Positions 6,809 through 14,620 of a DNA stretch of 23,043 nucleotides are shown piece by piece. The translations under genes and the position numbers were made by a program. Every line of letters begins with the position of its first letter. Position 1 is the first letter of the stretch. The stretch comes from a virus: IMG/VR virus record IMGVR_UViG_3300021197_000884, positions 1-23,043 of that record, one strand, 5' to 3'. The notes below the pieces were generated by a model. The model had not been told where the DNA came from, searched no databases, and saw only the letters and a list, made by a program, of their open reading frames with translations.

Positions 6809-8520
6809 TATCTTATCCTACTGAAATTATTCTTCTTCTCAAAGACGATATGATTCTGGAACTTGTCCGTCATCGTATCAGACTTATGACTTATTACAAA
6901 TATATTAGCACGACTTCCGAAAGATGTCAAGAGTTTTAAGAACTCTTCAGTGCCGACTGCATCGAGACTTGAATCAAAGACCTCATCAAGAATCAGTAGA
7001 TTACAGTTTACACTGTTCTTCAGTCGTGCAATCTCACGCCACGCAAGAAGAAGAGACAGGTCGATACGCAATCGTTCGCCTTCACTGAAACTGTGGTAGG
7101 TGAATTCGTCCCGATGTCGGCTCTTGATTGTCTCACCAAAGTTTTCGTCGAGATTGAATTGGCAGAAAAAATCCATATCTGCAAGATACTTGTTGATTAA
7201 CTTGTTCATAATCGGCAAGTAGTGCTTGATAATCTTCGCCTTGATTCCACTATCCTTTAGAAGAGTAGAAGCAATAGCAAGATAATGTTTGTCTTCGACA
7301 AGTTCTTTTCTTCTTTCAACGTGATTCTTTCCTTCGCCCAATAATTGATTGAGTTCGTCTTTTGTTTCTTGTACCTCTGTACCTTCACCAAGAACCGATT
7401 CAATGTTATTTTGCATTTTGTTTATGTACTGAGATGAGGCACTAACTTGGCTTTGCTTTGCAGAAATTACCTTTTCTGTACTATGAACATCTTGCAACAC
7501 AGCATTGATTTCATTTAATCTAGTTTCTGTGTTTGTAATTGTTTCACGAAGTTCATTGATGGCAACTTCTATTTCATCCTGTTCGTCGGACATTTCTTCC
7601 CATACACTTTTCTTGTGGTGTTCTTCGATATCTTGTTTACAGGAAGGACAGGTATCATTTACTTCATAGAACTTAGCATTCTTCTCTATATTCTTTATCT
7701 TGTTCTTCAGTTGAGTTTCAAGAGACTCCATTTTGATAAGAGACTTGGGCACTTCATTTCTATCTTCGACTGCACCCAACAGAGCATTCAAGTTGGTTTG
7801 TTGTTCTTGTATTTCTTTTTCTAACTCTTCGATTTGCTTCTGTGATTCTTTTACTTCCGCCCGATACTTATCTACCGACTCGCTCGACTTCTTCTCTAGG
7901 GTGTCAATTAGTTTCTGCTTTTCGTCAACTTTACTTTTGGCAATCTCAATCTTAGTGTCTATGTCTTTAACATATTCTTTTGTCATCTGAAGTCTTGCAC
8001 GAACCAACGTATTCATCACAGAGAACACATCAATGTCTAGTAGATTCTCAACAACAAGTCTTCTGTCTGCGGCACTCAACTGCATAAATGGAACATAGTT
8101 TGACGAACCCAGAATTACCACCTGACAGAATGATTTATATGACATCTTAAGAATCTGTTCTTCTAGAATTCTCTGGTAGTCTTTTGCCTTTGCATCTTGG
8201 TCAAGCATCTCGCCATTCTTGTATATCTCAAACTTCTTTGGTTTAAGACTTCGGAATACTCTATAATCTTCGTTACCTATACTGAAGGTCATCTCAACTT
8301 CACAATCTTTTTCATTAATTGAATTGGGAAGTTGTGGAATGTTGATACCACGAAATGATTTTCCAAACAAGGCAAATGTCAATGCATCAAGCATCGTTGA
8401 CTTACCTGCACCATTCTCACCAGAGATGAGAGTGTTGTCGTGCCGAGTAAAGTCAACGATAGTCTTGTAATTGCCAGTCGAAAGAAAGTTCTTCCAACTT
8501 AGTGTTTGGAATATAATCAA
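6808..8520 (-). CDS. 46: Recombination endonuclease subunit gp46 (Rad50/SbcC-like)
   Basis: 570 residues (T4 gp46 is 560). It is the ATPase subunit of the phage Mre11/Rad50-type complex that resects DNA ends for recombination-dependent replication and aids host DNA breakdown. Visible features are Walker A GENGAGKST (34-42), the Q-loop region CQVVILGSS (132-140), a coiled coil from about 180 to 400 interrupted by the zinc hook CPSC (291-294), the ABC signature SFSEGERLR (477-485), Walker B LLILDEVFD (508-516), D-loop SSLD (517-520) and the H-loop His in SHK (544-546). The start overlaps the stop of the 183-residue gene (ATGA). Confidence 0.97.
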   Translation of the reverse strand: MIIFQTLSWKNFLSTGNYKTIVDFTRHDNTLISGENGAGKSTMLDALTFALFGKSFRGINIPQLPNSINEKDCEVEMTFSIGNEDYRVFRSLKPKKFEIYKNGEMLDQDAKAKDYQRILEEQILKMSYKSFCQVVILGSSNYVPFMQLSAADRRLVVENLLDIDVFSVMNTLVRARLQMTKEYVKDIDTKIEIAKSKVDEKQKLIDTLEKKSSESVDKYRAEVKESQKQIEELEKEIQEQQTNLNALLGAVEDRNEVPKSLIKMESLETQLKNKIKNIEKNAKFYEVNDTCPSCKQDIEEHHKKSVWEEMSDEQDEIEVAINELRETITNTETRLNEINAVLQDVHSTEKVISAKQSQVSASSQYINKMQNNIESVLGEGTEVQETKDELNQLLGEGKNHVERRKELVEDKHYLAIASTLLKDSGIKAKIIKHYLPIMNKLINKYLADMDFFCQFNLDENFGETIKSRHRDEFTYHSFSEGERLRIDLSLLLAWREIARLKNSVNCNLLILDEVFDSSLDAVGTEEFLKLLTSFGSRANIFVISHKSDTMTDKFQNHIVFEKKNNFSRIR

Positions 8521-9068
8521 ACTAGCATCTCCTCATACCACGAAGGTGTTTCAGAATAATTCCATACAGCAAACGCAGTCTTTTCTCCAAGGTAATATGC
8601 ACGGTACGCCTTTACTGCATCTTCATTCTTGTACTCCTCAGGCATTGCTTGTGCAAAGGGTGTAATAGAATCTGCGATTGGAATGTTTTTAGGCTTACGA
8701 AACCGAATGAGAGAAATCATATCTTCGCTCTTGTGTACCTTACCATATCGGCGAGTGTATTCCTTACAGAGTTCGTATGCGTGTTCCACTAACCAGTAAT
8801 AGTTTTTGTTGTTCTCCATTACCCACTGAGTGCAAGGATGTCCAACAAAAGATGCTTTGTATAGCATCTCCTCAAACAGTTTATGGGGAGACTTCCAGCG
8901 TTTGATACGTCGATTGTTTGCAGACAACTCAGTATACTGCTCACCATCAAGGACACGATGAGCAGTAGATAACATTTGTGCCGATTCAACAATCATTTTC
9001 ACAACGTGCTTATCGCACATATCTCTAGCGGCGACTTGCGGACTTTCGTCCAATACAAAAATATTCAC
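8517..9068 (-). CDS. Conserved protein of unknown function between gp47 and gp46
   Basis: 183 residues starting at a GTG whose last bases overlap the gp47 stop (GTGA); the end overlaps the gp46 start. I do not know a function. It has many conserved-looking polar positions: DKHVVKMIVESAQML (19-33), GHPCTQW (76-82), NYYWLVEH (89-96), EYTRRYGKVHKS (103-114), TPFAQAMPEEY (136-146) and AYRAYYLGEK (154-163). I recall proteins of this pattern in other marine T4-like phages. The clustered His, Asp and Lys residues look more like an enzyme or nucleic-acid-binding protein than a structural part. Its tight position suggests work with the 46/47 complex, which is inference. Confidence 0.82.
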   Translation of the reverse strand: MNIFVLDESPQVAARDMCDKHVVKMIVESAQMLSTAHRVLDGEQYTELSANNRRIKRWKSPHKLFEEMLYKASFVGHPCTQWVMENNKNYYWLVEHAYELCKEYTRRYGKVHKSEDMISLIRFRKPKNIPIADSITPFAQAMPEEYKNEDAVKAYRAYYLGEKTAFAVWNYSETPSWYEEMLV

Positions 9069-10108
9069 AGCGACAAACTTTCCATATAAAGGTCTTTGAT
9101 GAGTTTCTTCATACGAGCCTTATCTTCCACCTCATCAATAGAATCAATCTCATTATTTATTAGTGTAACAGTATCTTGTGCTAAGTCAACTATTTCTTCC
9201 TTAGTCCACTCAGAATCTACAATTTCTTCAACCACTGTTATCTTTGCAACGCCTGATTCATATAGTTTGTCCATAAATCTATCGAAACTATATGGGTGCT
9301 TCTTTGATTCTACGAACAGTTTAATATAAGAGCCTTTAAGATGCGGGTAGGTCTTATCTGTGTCCATAGGTCCATCTTCGTCATTGTAGCGAAGTGTATG
9401 GAACATCTTGTATGGATTCTCTATGAATTCAAGTTCTCTCGTTTCCGTATCTAGGATATGAAATCCTTTTGTTTCTGCCAAATCTGAGAATGTAATTTGG
9501 TACTGAGTCCCCAAGTAGTATACGTTTTCTTTTTCTTGGCGACAATGAAAGTGACCAGACAGAACCTTTTCATATCTGTCGAATAGTTTGGAGTTCATTC
9601 CGCCTTGGAAATCAACACCTCGCATAACTTCATACCCATCAAGTTCAAGGTGTCCCAATAGGATTGGAGCAGATGCAGTTTTAATAAAGTCTACAGATTC
9701 ATTGTAATTTTCTTTGTTTACCCAAGGAAGAAAGGCAATACTAAGACCATCAAACTCTACTACTTCTGGGGTTTCATATAGTTTAATATCATTACCAAAC
9801 AGTTCTCTTACAGAGTTCACTTCATTTGTATTTCGGTAATACACATCGTGGTTACCAAGTATGCAGTGGAAATCTATATTCTCTTCTTTGAGCCTATCTA
9901 TGAATCGATTTCTGACTTGATTCAGAATACTAAAATTGACAAACTTGCGCCTATCCATTAGGTCGCCTGCGTGAATTACAGTATCAATATTGTTTTCTTT
10001 GACGTATGGAAAAAATACATTGTCAAAGAACTTCATAAAGTAATCAAAGAATAATTGGGAATCGCCTCTTGCACCGAAGTGCGTATCATTTATCAGTGCT
10101 ATTTTCAC
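9065..10108 (-). CDS. 47: Recombination endonuclease subunit gp47 (Mre11/SbcD-like)
   Basis: 347 residues from a GTG at 10108 (T4 gp47 is 339). I chose this start because it has GAGG 9 bases upstream and its first residues (M)KIALINDTHFG align with the T4 N-terminus; the frame stays open upstream to an ATG at 10117 and a TTG at 10123. It is the calcineurin-type metallo-nuclease partner of gp46. Motifs in order are NDTHFG (about 7-12), GDLMDRR (48-54), GNHD (85-88), GHLE (152-155) and GHFH (185-188), giving the usual two-metal site. The C-terminal 100 residues are acidic and probably contact gp46. It overlaps the end of gene 55 by about 23 bases. Confidence 0.95.
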   Translation of the reverse strand: MKIALINDTHFGARGDSQLFFDYFMKFFDNVFFPYVKENNIDTVIHAGDLMDRRKFVNFSILNQVRNRFIDRLKEENIDFHCILGNHDVYYRNTNEVNSVRELFGNDIKLYETPEVVEFDGLSIAFLPWVNKENYNESVDFIKTASAPILLGHLELDGYEVMRGVDFQGGMNSKLFDRYEKVLSGHFHCRQEKENVYYLGTQYQITFSDLAETKGFHILDTETRELEFIENPYKMFHTLRYNDEDGPMDTDKTYPHLKGSYIKLFVESKKHPYSFDRFMDKLYESGVAKITVVEEIVDSEWTKEEIVDLAQDTVTLINNEIDSIDEVEDKARMKKLIKDLYMESLSL

Positions 10109-10688
10109 TTGTACCATCCTCAAAAAACGAATCTAAGGTTATACCTTTATTCTTTTCTTTTAGAGCCTTTGCTTTTCTATCTTTCTCTTTCTTTGGCGTA
10201 AAGTTATCGATGTCCGTATTTGTTAGTCGATAGTAATCAGCAGGAGCATTCTTTGATTCCGACATATCAACGCCTTCGGAATTTTCTACCCACCGTGGAA
10301 AGTGATGTTCTTTGTCTAACTCTTCAATCAGTTTATACTTCACATACATCTGTTTCTTTTCTTTTTGAATTCTTCTAAGAAAAGCATAATAGATTATTTG
10401 TGTGAAATATGAAAACGGATTCTTGGATTTTTCTGGATTAAAGTTGTGTGCATACATCAAGCAGTTTTCTATACCATCGCCAACCATCTCTTCCCTGTAT
10501 TCATAATTAATGAAGTTAGGTCTATGGGAGAGTCTTTCAGCAATTTCCATAAAACACGTTCCGATATACTCAGTCACAGGAGGTCTTGGGTCTTCCACTT
10601 CCTCCGCTTCGATAACCAGTTTCTTCCACTTACACATCTCTTCGAAGAATAATTGGTTGTCTACATAATGGTTTGATTTTTTTGTCAT
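10086..10688 (-). CDS. 55: Late-transcription sigma factor gp55
   Basis: 200 residues (T4 gp55 is 185). It directs host RNA polymerase core to late promoters with a TATAAATA -10 element. The match to T4 gp55 covers the sigma region 2-like core: IAERLSHRPNFINYEYREEM (49-68), the helix after it (DGIENCLMYAHNFNP, 71-85), and PFSYFTQIIYYAFLRRIQKEKK (91-112). The C-terminus carries ITLDSFFED (183-191), resembling the hydrophobic-acidic tail by which T4 gp55 binds the sliding clamp gp45. A basic Lys-rich linker (166-182) precedes it. The late octamers found upstream of the capsid genes in this window are the expected targets. No strong Shine-Dalgarno sequence is seen. Confidence 0.92.
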   Translation of the reverse strand: MTKKSNHYVDNQLFFEEMCKWKKLVIEAEEVEDPRPPVTEYIGTCFMEIAERLSHRPNFINYEYREEMVGDGIENCLMYAHNFNPEKSKNPFSYFTQIIYYAFLRRIQKEKKQMYVKYKLIEELDKEHHFPRWVENSEGVDMSESKNAPADYYRLTNTDIDNFTPKKEKDRKAKALKEKNKGITLDSFFEDGTSENSTDK

Positions 10689-10773
10689 TTTCTCACATTT
10701 TCTTCCTTGACATACTATAAAATTTGGGTTACTATTATCTGTGTTAGGGAATCAATAAATCCCTTTAGATAAC

Positions 10774-11403
10774 TTAAGGTTCTGGGTTCCAATCACGGAA
10801 GTAATCTTCAATGTCGGTTGGACGGCGAGGTTTTCTTTTTGGGGAATCCTCGTTTTTCATTTTTAAGAACTCTTCAATGTCAAACTCAGCACCTTCATTC
10901 TCTGGGTCTAGACTAACAATACCATTCATCAAAAATCCCAAGAACAGGCCAGGAGGAATACGAAAGTTCATCTGAACATTTTCTTCATCTTGTTGTTCTG
11001 GTTCCATTTCTTCTTCTGGTATGGCAGCATCTAGGTCACTCTCTACTATATTTCGTAGGTATTCTTCTAGTTGTTCTGGGTCACCAAGCATCTCTTGAAC
11101 TAAGTCCTGAACTACATCTTCTTTTTCGAGTTTATGTAGATATAAGCCAACTACGTCTTGTGTTGGTGATGTTTCCAGAAGGATATGTCTCACTGGAATT
11201 TTTGTGTCTAGTTCGTTGGTTAGATTTGCCCAAGGACGCATCAGTGTAATTTCTTTTTGCATTCCCGTCATTGGGTCTTGCATAGTAATTGTTTTAACCA
11301 TCATAGCACGATGTAGAGTAATTGTACGAGTGTTCTTTCCGACTACTTTTCCAATTACCTCATCACCCGAAGAAAGTTTATAGTTCCTGTATACATCACC
11401 CAT
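10774..11403 (-). CDS. Protein of unknown function, possible small beta-barrel N-terminus
   Basis: 209 residues; function not recognised. The N-terminal 60 residues (GDEVIGKVVGKNTRTITLHRAMMVKTI, then EITLMRPW) read as alternating strands with glycines, similar in layout to an Sm-like or other small beta-barrel; this is a guess from pattern. The middle (about 95-150) is highly acidic and helical, followed by a hydrophobic stretch (IPPGLFLGFLMNGIVSLDPE, 149-168) too short and polar to call a membrane anchor, and a basic-proline tail. The ATG overlaps the uvsW stop by 8 bases and has GGAG 6 bases upstream. It lies between uvsW and gene 55, so a part in recombination or late transcription is possible. 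Confidence 0.8.
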   Translation of the reverse strand: MGDVYRNYKLSSGDEVIGKVVGKNTRTITLHRAMMVKTITMQDPMTGMQKEITLMRPWANLTNELDTKIPVRHILLETSPTQDVVGLYLHKLEKEDVVQDLVQEMLGDPEQLEEYLRNIVESDLDAAIPEEEMEPEQQDEENVQMNFRIPPGLFLGFLMNGIVSLDPENEGAEFDIEEFLKMKNEDSPKRKPRRPTDIEDYFRDWNPEP

Positions 11404-12913
11404 TTGCTTCTCCTTCTTCTAGGTTAATTTTTACCGTCTTGTAATCGAACTTCTCTTTATTATATATCTTCATTCTCTCTACAAAATGCTTCAGTGTATG
11501 GTTCACCCAAGTCTTCCAAGTCAAATCGTCACCAATATCATACAATTTTGCCTTCTCTTTGTATTTAGACTTTCTCAATTGTCGCCCAATAGACTGAAGG
11601 ACACGGATTCTTGATTTGGAAGGAGAAGCAAAGATAATATTATGAAGCCTACGGATAGAAACGCCTGTGGAGAATGTTCCATAGGACGCTACAATAATCG
11701 CATTGTCGTTTTCTTCTGTCAACTTTCTTACCTTTTCTCTGTCTTCTGCATCAGTTCCTCCATACACAAAGTGAACATCGTGGTCTGGACAGGTGCGTTC
11801 AATTAGTTTGACTAATTTTTTACCGTGCTTTTCTACGAGTTGAAAAAGAACAAGAGTATTACCGTTGAGGTTTTTTGCCATATTTGCAATGAAGTTGTTT
11901 CTATATGGGTTGGTTACTAGCCATTCTAGTTCATTGAAATATTTACTTCTCTTTAATTCTTTTCTTGTTTTCTCCGAGTACTTTAATAGTATACACTCAA
12001 TTGACAACTTTGCAAGTAGGTCTTTGTCCATTAACTCATTAGTTTTAATGACGTTATATACAGAACCGAACAAACCTTCAATGACTAACTTGTGTGTTTG
12101 TGTACCATCGAGTGTTCCAGTTGTGCCGATTCTATATGGACAGGTCTTCAATTTTGACATAATACTTGTAAGAGACTTTGATTTGAACAGGTGGCATTCG
12201 TCACCGAATACTGCACCAAAGTTATCAAAGTACTTTTGACCACATTTGTATATGCTCTGCCAAGTAGAAATTACAATTCTACTTTCATTTATCTTTTCTT
12301 GATTGGCGAACACAGTGTGACATTCTGCCGCTACATCAAAGGTTCTATCCGCCTTTGAGTATTCTTTGAAGTCTTCGTACATCTGTGTTACTAGAGATAC
12401 AGTAGGAACAATAACAAGAATCTTTTTGTCTTGTGGTAGTTCCTCCATATAGTGCCTAATCAAAGAGTAGATGATTAAACTCTTTCCTGATGCAGTAGGA
12501 GAGAGAAGAAGACATCTGTTATTGTTCATTGCGTGATGAACAGCATCTATCTGGTGGTCGTATGCTTTGAGGATTTCGTCTTTATATGCTGGCTGTAGAG
12601 TATCGTTAATGTACTCTTCTACCTCTTCCCTGAGAAAATCATTCTTGGGAACAAGAGGAGTATTGAATGTTACTGAGTAGTCTCGTTCGTTTGCAAATGC
12701 CTGAACATAATCCTCAAGACCAGCATAGAGTTCTTGCTTGTAGATGTTGTATAGTTTAATGGTTCCATCCCACATTTTATTTCTGTAGGAAGGCATAAAT
12801 TGATAGCCTGGAACTTTAAAGGTGAAGAACTCAGATAACTCCTGTGCGATACCTCTATCGCAATCAACGGAAATGTAAACAGAGTCTTTTTGTGTTACAA
12901 CTAAATCACTCAT
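11396..12913 (-). CDS. uvsW: DNA/RNA helicase UvsW
   Basis: 505 residues (T4 UvsW is about 500). This superfamily 2 helicase unwinds R-loops and branched DNA and drives the switch from origin-dependent to recombination-dependent replication. Motifs are the Walker A sequence SPTASGKS (138-145), motif Ia IVPTVSLVTQ (168-177), DECH box (238-241), motif III TTGTLDGT (264-271), and in the second domain SYGTFSTGVSIRRLHN followed by motif VI QSIGRQLRKSK. The first 110 residues form the substrate-recognition domain seen in T4 (IAQELSEFFTFKVPGYQFMP onward). The gene starts 8 bases after the deaminase stop. Confidence 0.96.
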   Translation of the reverse strand: MSDLVVTQKDSVYISVDCDRGIAQELSEFFTFKVPGYQFMPSYRNKMWDGTIKLYNIYKQELYAGLEDYVQAFANERDYSVTFNTPLVPKNDFLREEVEEYINDTLQPAYKDEILKAYDHQIDAVHHAMNNNRCLLLSPTASGKSLIIYSLIRHYMEELPQDKKILVIVPTVSLVTQMYEDFKEYSKADRTFDVAAECHTVFANQEKINESRIVISTWQSIYKCGQKYFDNFGAVFGDECHLFKSKSLTSIMSKLKTCPYRIGTTGTLDGTQTHKLVIEGLFGSVYNVIKTNELMDKDLLAKLSIECILLKYSEKTRKELKRSKYFNELEWLVTNPYRNNFIANMAKNLNGNTLVLFQLVEKHGKKLVKLIERTCPDHDVHFVYGGTDAEDREKVRKLTEENDNAIIVASYGTFSTGVSIRRLHNIIFASPSKSRIRVLQSIGRQLRKSKYKEKAKLYDIGDDLTWKTWVNHTLKHFVERMKIYNKEKFDYKTVKINLEEGEANG

Positions 12914-12921
12914 TGTTATAT

Positions 12922-13464
12922 TTAGGGTGAAAATTCTTTACCATCAACCAAAATTGAAGTTCTTCCACCAACTACTCCTGACCATACTACGCAATGGACT
13001 CCTGCTTCTTTGAGCATCTGTAGTCCTATGTTGCACGATTCGTTCCATCTATCGGGTGTTCTATCGAAATACTCTTTATGACCAATAACTCTAATGACTC
13101 CGCACTGTATGATTGCTCTTGCACAATCAGAACAAGAGAACCAAGGACAATACATTGTACAACCCAGAGTAGACAATCCAGCCTTTGCGGCTTTATATAG
13201 CACGTTTCTTTCTGCGTGTTCTACATAATGATATTTCTCTGGACGTTTCCATCTTTCTTCTGTGTGCTTTACTTGGTATGGAATATTATTACACTCCATC
13301 GCAATAATTCCATTGTTATTGTCAGTTAATAAAGCCGCAAGTTGAGTAGATGGGTCTTGTGAATTATGTTCTGCATACTGATACAGTTGACGAAAGTATA
13401 CTTGATGCATTGGGTCATTTTGAATATTATATGCCACTGGTAAATCGCCTCCACTCAATTGCAT
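12922..13464 (-). CDS. cd: dCMP/cytidine deaminase-like enzyme
   Basis: 180 residues by the longest ATG reading. A GTG at 13437 (171 residues) has GGAGG 10 bases upstream and shortens the overlap with uvsY, so I think it is the likelier start. The zinc deaminase core is present: H83-A-E85, the proton-shuttle motif, and the cysteine ligands C111 and C114 in PWFSCSDCARAI. The family converts dCMP to dUMP, feeding dTMP synthesis and setting the T/C balance of phage DNA. The region from DPSTQLAALLTDNNNGIIA (38-56) matches the family's first strand pair. An insertion-poor core and the unusual PWFSCSDC in place of PCPDC are noted. A deaminase acting on another cytosine compound cannot be excluded. 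Confidence 0.85.
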   Translation of the reverse strand: MQLSGGDLPVAYNIQNDPMHQVYFRQLYQYAEHNSQDPSTQLAALLTDNNNGIIAMECNNIPYQVKHTEERWKRPEKYHYVEHAERNVLYKAAKAGLSTLGCTMYCPWFSCSDCARAIIQCGVIRVIGHKEYFDRTPDRWNESCNIGLQMLKEAGVHCVVWSGVVGGRTSILVDGKEFSP

Positions 13465-13861
13465 TTTTTATTTCCCACCCTCTACCAGATACACTCTTTA
13501 CAATAGATGCAAGATAGTCTACCTTTTCTTTGTGTAGGGTGATTCTATCGTCCACTTTAGTTACATCACTGTCAGACTGGATGTACATATCTAAGTCTTG
13601 CTTGAGAACTTTCAATTGAAATGGTTCCCAGCCTCTATCGTCAAGTTCCTCTTGACTCATTTTGCCAGTATAGAACTCCCATTTGACTCGAATAAGTTCA
13701 CGCCTATCCGCCTCTAGTTTACGAAGAAGAATTCTTTCGTCGTGAAATAGGTTCAGATACTTGTTGTGGAGTTGTGGAATTTTGAGCGATTCAAGGTCAA
13801 GTTCACTGTCATCAATGACCATATCTTTCGCTACCATTTTTCTAATATCATCAAATCGCAT
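13427..13861 (-). CDS. uvsY: Recombination mediator UvsY
   Basis: 144 residues (T4 UvsY is 137). UvsY loads the UvsX recombinase on single-stranded DNA covered by gp32. The alignment with T4 runs end to end by pattern: an N-terminal MRFDDIRKMVAKDMVIDDSE, the basic helix with LEADRRELIRVKWEFYTGK (49-67), a variable middle, DVTKVDDRITLHKEKVDYL (99-117), and the C-terminal SGRGWEIKNAIEWRRFTSG, which matches the T4 oligomerisation segment. The ATG at 13861 has GGAG 7 bases upstream. A consensus-like sigma70 promoter lies just before it, so it opens an early or middle transcript downstream of the late capsid genes. Confidence 0.95.
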   Translation of the reverse strand: MRFDDIRKMVAKDMVIDDSELDLESLKIPQLHNKYLNLFHDERILLRKLEADRRELIRVKWEFYTGKMSQEELDDRGWEPFQLKVLKQDLDMYIQSDSDVTKVDDRITLHKEKVDYLASIVKSVSGRGWEIKNAIEWRRFTSGI

Positions 13862-13885
13862 ATATGCACTCCAAAATTATCCTTT

Positions 13886-13914
13886 ATTATACAGGCAAAA
13901 ACCCATACGGTCAA
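13886..13914 (-). promoter_or_regulatory. Sigma70-type promoter before uvsY
   Basis: Minus strand -35 TTGACC (13914-13909), a 17-base spacer and a perfect -10 TATAAT (13891-13886). The predicted start lies roughly 20 bases before the uvsY ATG. The -35 box contains the TGA stop codon of the tube-like gene (13913-13911). It marks the boundary between the late virion genes and the recombination block, which must be read earlier in infection. Confidence 0.7.
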
Positions 13915-14534
13915 GATAATTTTGTAATTTCATAATTAGTATAACGAAAAGTGGCAGTACCAATCAATGCATCTGGACTAGTGGTAGTGCTATCAAACTC
14001 TAATCCAGAAAGTGATGTTGGCAGTAAGTTAAAGAACTGTACTCGAATCTTGGGATTCATTGCACTATTCAGAATAGTAAGAGTGGCGTCTGTGTAGTGT
14101 TCAGGAGCCTTTTCATATTCTGTATAATCATCAGTATGAACGGTTGAACGAATCCATTTATACAATTCCATCCAGTTATTCATTTCTTCGTCAACCATAA
14201 AATTAATTGTAAGGTCATCAAATTCAGGAACGCCAGGTGCGTGTGGAATATCAACAAACCTCGTAGGCTGTTCGATTACACTCACATTAATGCTGGGTAG
14301 GTTTGCACCTTGGCAGAAAAATGTAACGTGTGGACATCTTTTCATCGAGAACTGAAAGTATGTCGGAAGTAGCGGATTTAGATTGTCGGGTTGTCTTGCT
14401 AAAAAGTCTGTAGATATTCCAGTGCTTGGGTTATATCCTGCAACTTGGTCACCAGTAGGACCAGCGGATTTCGTTGGTTTATTGCTACCAATTGAAACTC
14501 TGTCTGTCCAAGTATTTCTTGATTGTGCTTCCAT
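13911..14534 (-). CDS. Virion protein with tail-tube-like core (gp19-type fold)
   Basis: 207 residues from ATG 14534, chosen because AGGAG precedes it; the longer frame to 14591 would run through the terminator hairpin. The core CQGANLPS (74-81), PEFDDLTINFMVDE (103-116) and NWMELYKWIRS (120-130) follows the same pattern as the tube protein in this window (CKSASIPA, GDRTFGDWELTILED, DKFEQW), so it probably shares the tube fold. Candidates are a tube initiator, a gp54/gp48-like baseplate protein or another tail-end protein. Some related phages place a tail completion gene (gp3) between 23 and uvsY, so that remains an alternative. It has its own late-type octamer upstream. Confidence 0.85.
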   Translation of the reverse strand: MEAQSRNTWTDRVSIGSNKPTKSAGPTGDQVAGYNPSTGISTDFLARQPDNLNPLLPTYFQFSMKRCPHVTFFCQGANLPSINVSVIEQPTRFVDIPHAPGVPEFDDLTINFMVDEEMNNWMELYKWIRSTVHTDDYTEYEKAPEHYTDATLTILNSAMNPKIRVQFFNLLPTSLSGLEFDSTTTSPDALIGTATFRYTNYEITKLS

Positions 14535-14550
14535 AGAATTTCTCCTATAG

Positions 14551-14558
14551 TATGTATA
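14551..14558 (-). promoter_or_regulatory. Possible late promoter of the tube-like gene
   Basis: TATACATA on the minus strand, one base from the T4 late consensus TATAAATA, 16 bases before the ATG at 14534 and directly after the gp23 terminator. The same octamer occurs upstream of gp22. The leader would be very short. Confidence 0.35.
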
Positions 14559-14588
14559 AAAGAAAAGGGGAGTCCCGAAGGACTCCCC
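14558..14588 (-). terminator. Rho-independent terminator after gp23
   Basis: On the minus strand a perfect 9-base stem GGGGAGTCC/GGACTCCCC (14588-14580 with 14575-14567) closes a TTCG loop in the cUUCGg context, a very stable tetraloop. It is followed by TTTTCTTTT (14566-14558). It lies about 30 bases after the gp23 stop, as expected for the end of the abundant capsid message. Confidence 0.9.
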
Positions 14589-14620
14589 CAATTCTTATCT
14601 TTAGATGTTACTGATAATTA

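Noticed and set aside
10689-10773. Regulatory elements in the 85-base gap before gene 55, including an AGGGA/TCCCT hairpin and a TATAGT box
   Set aside because: The stem has only 5 pairs with no T-run, and no matching -35 box lies at the right distance. A gp55 promoter may exist here but I cannot define it.
14534-14591. Longer N-terminus for the tube-like protein from 14591
   Set aside because: The extra residues are encoded by the gp23 terminator hairpin and T-run, and a clear AGGAG site serves the ATG at 14534.
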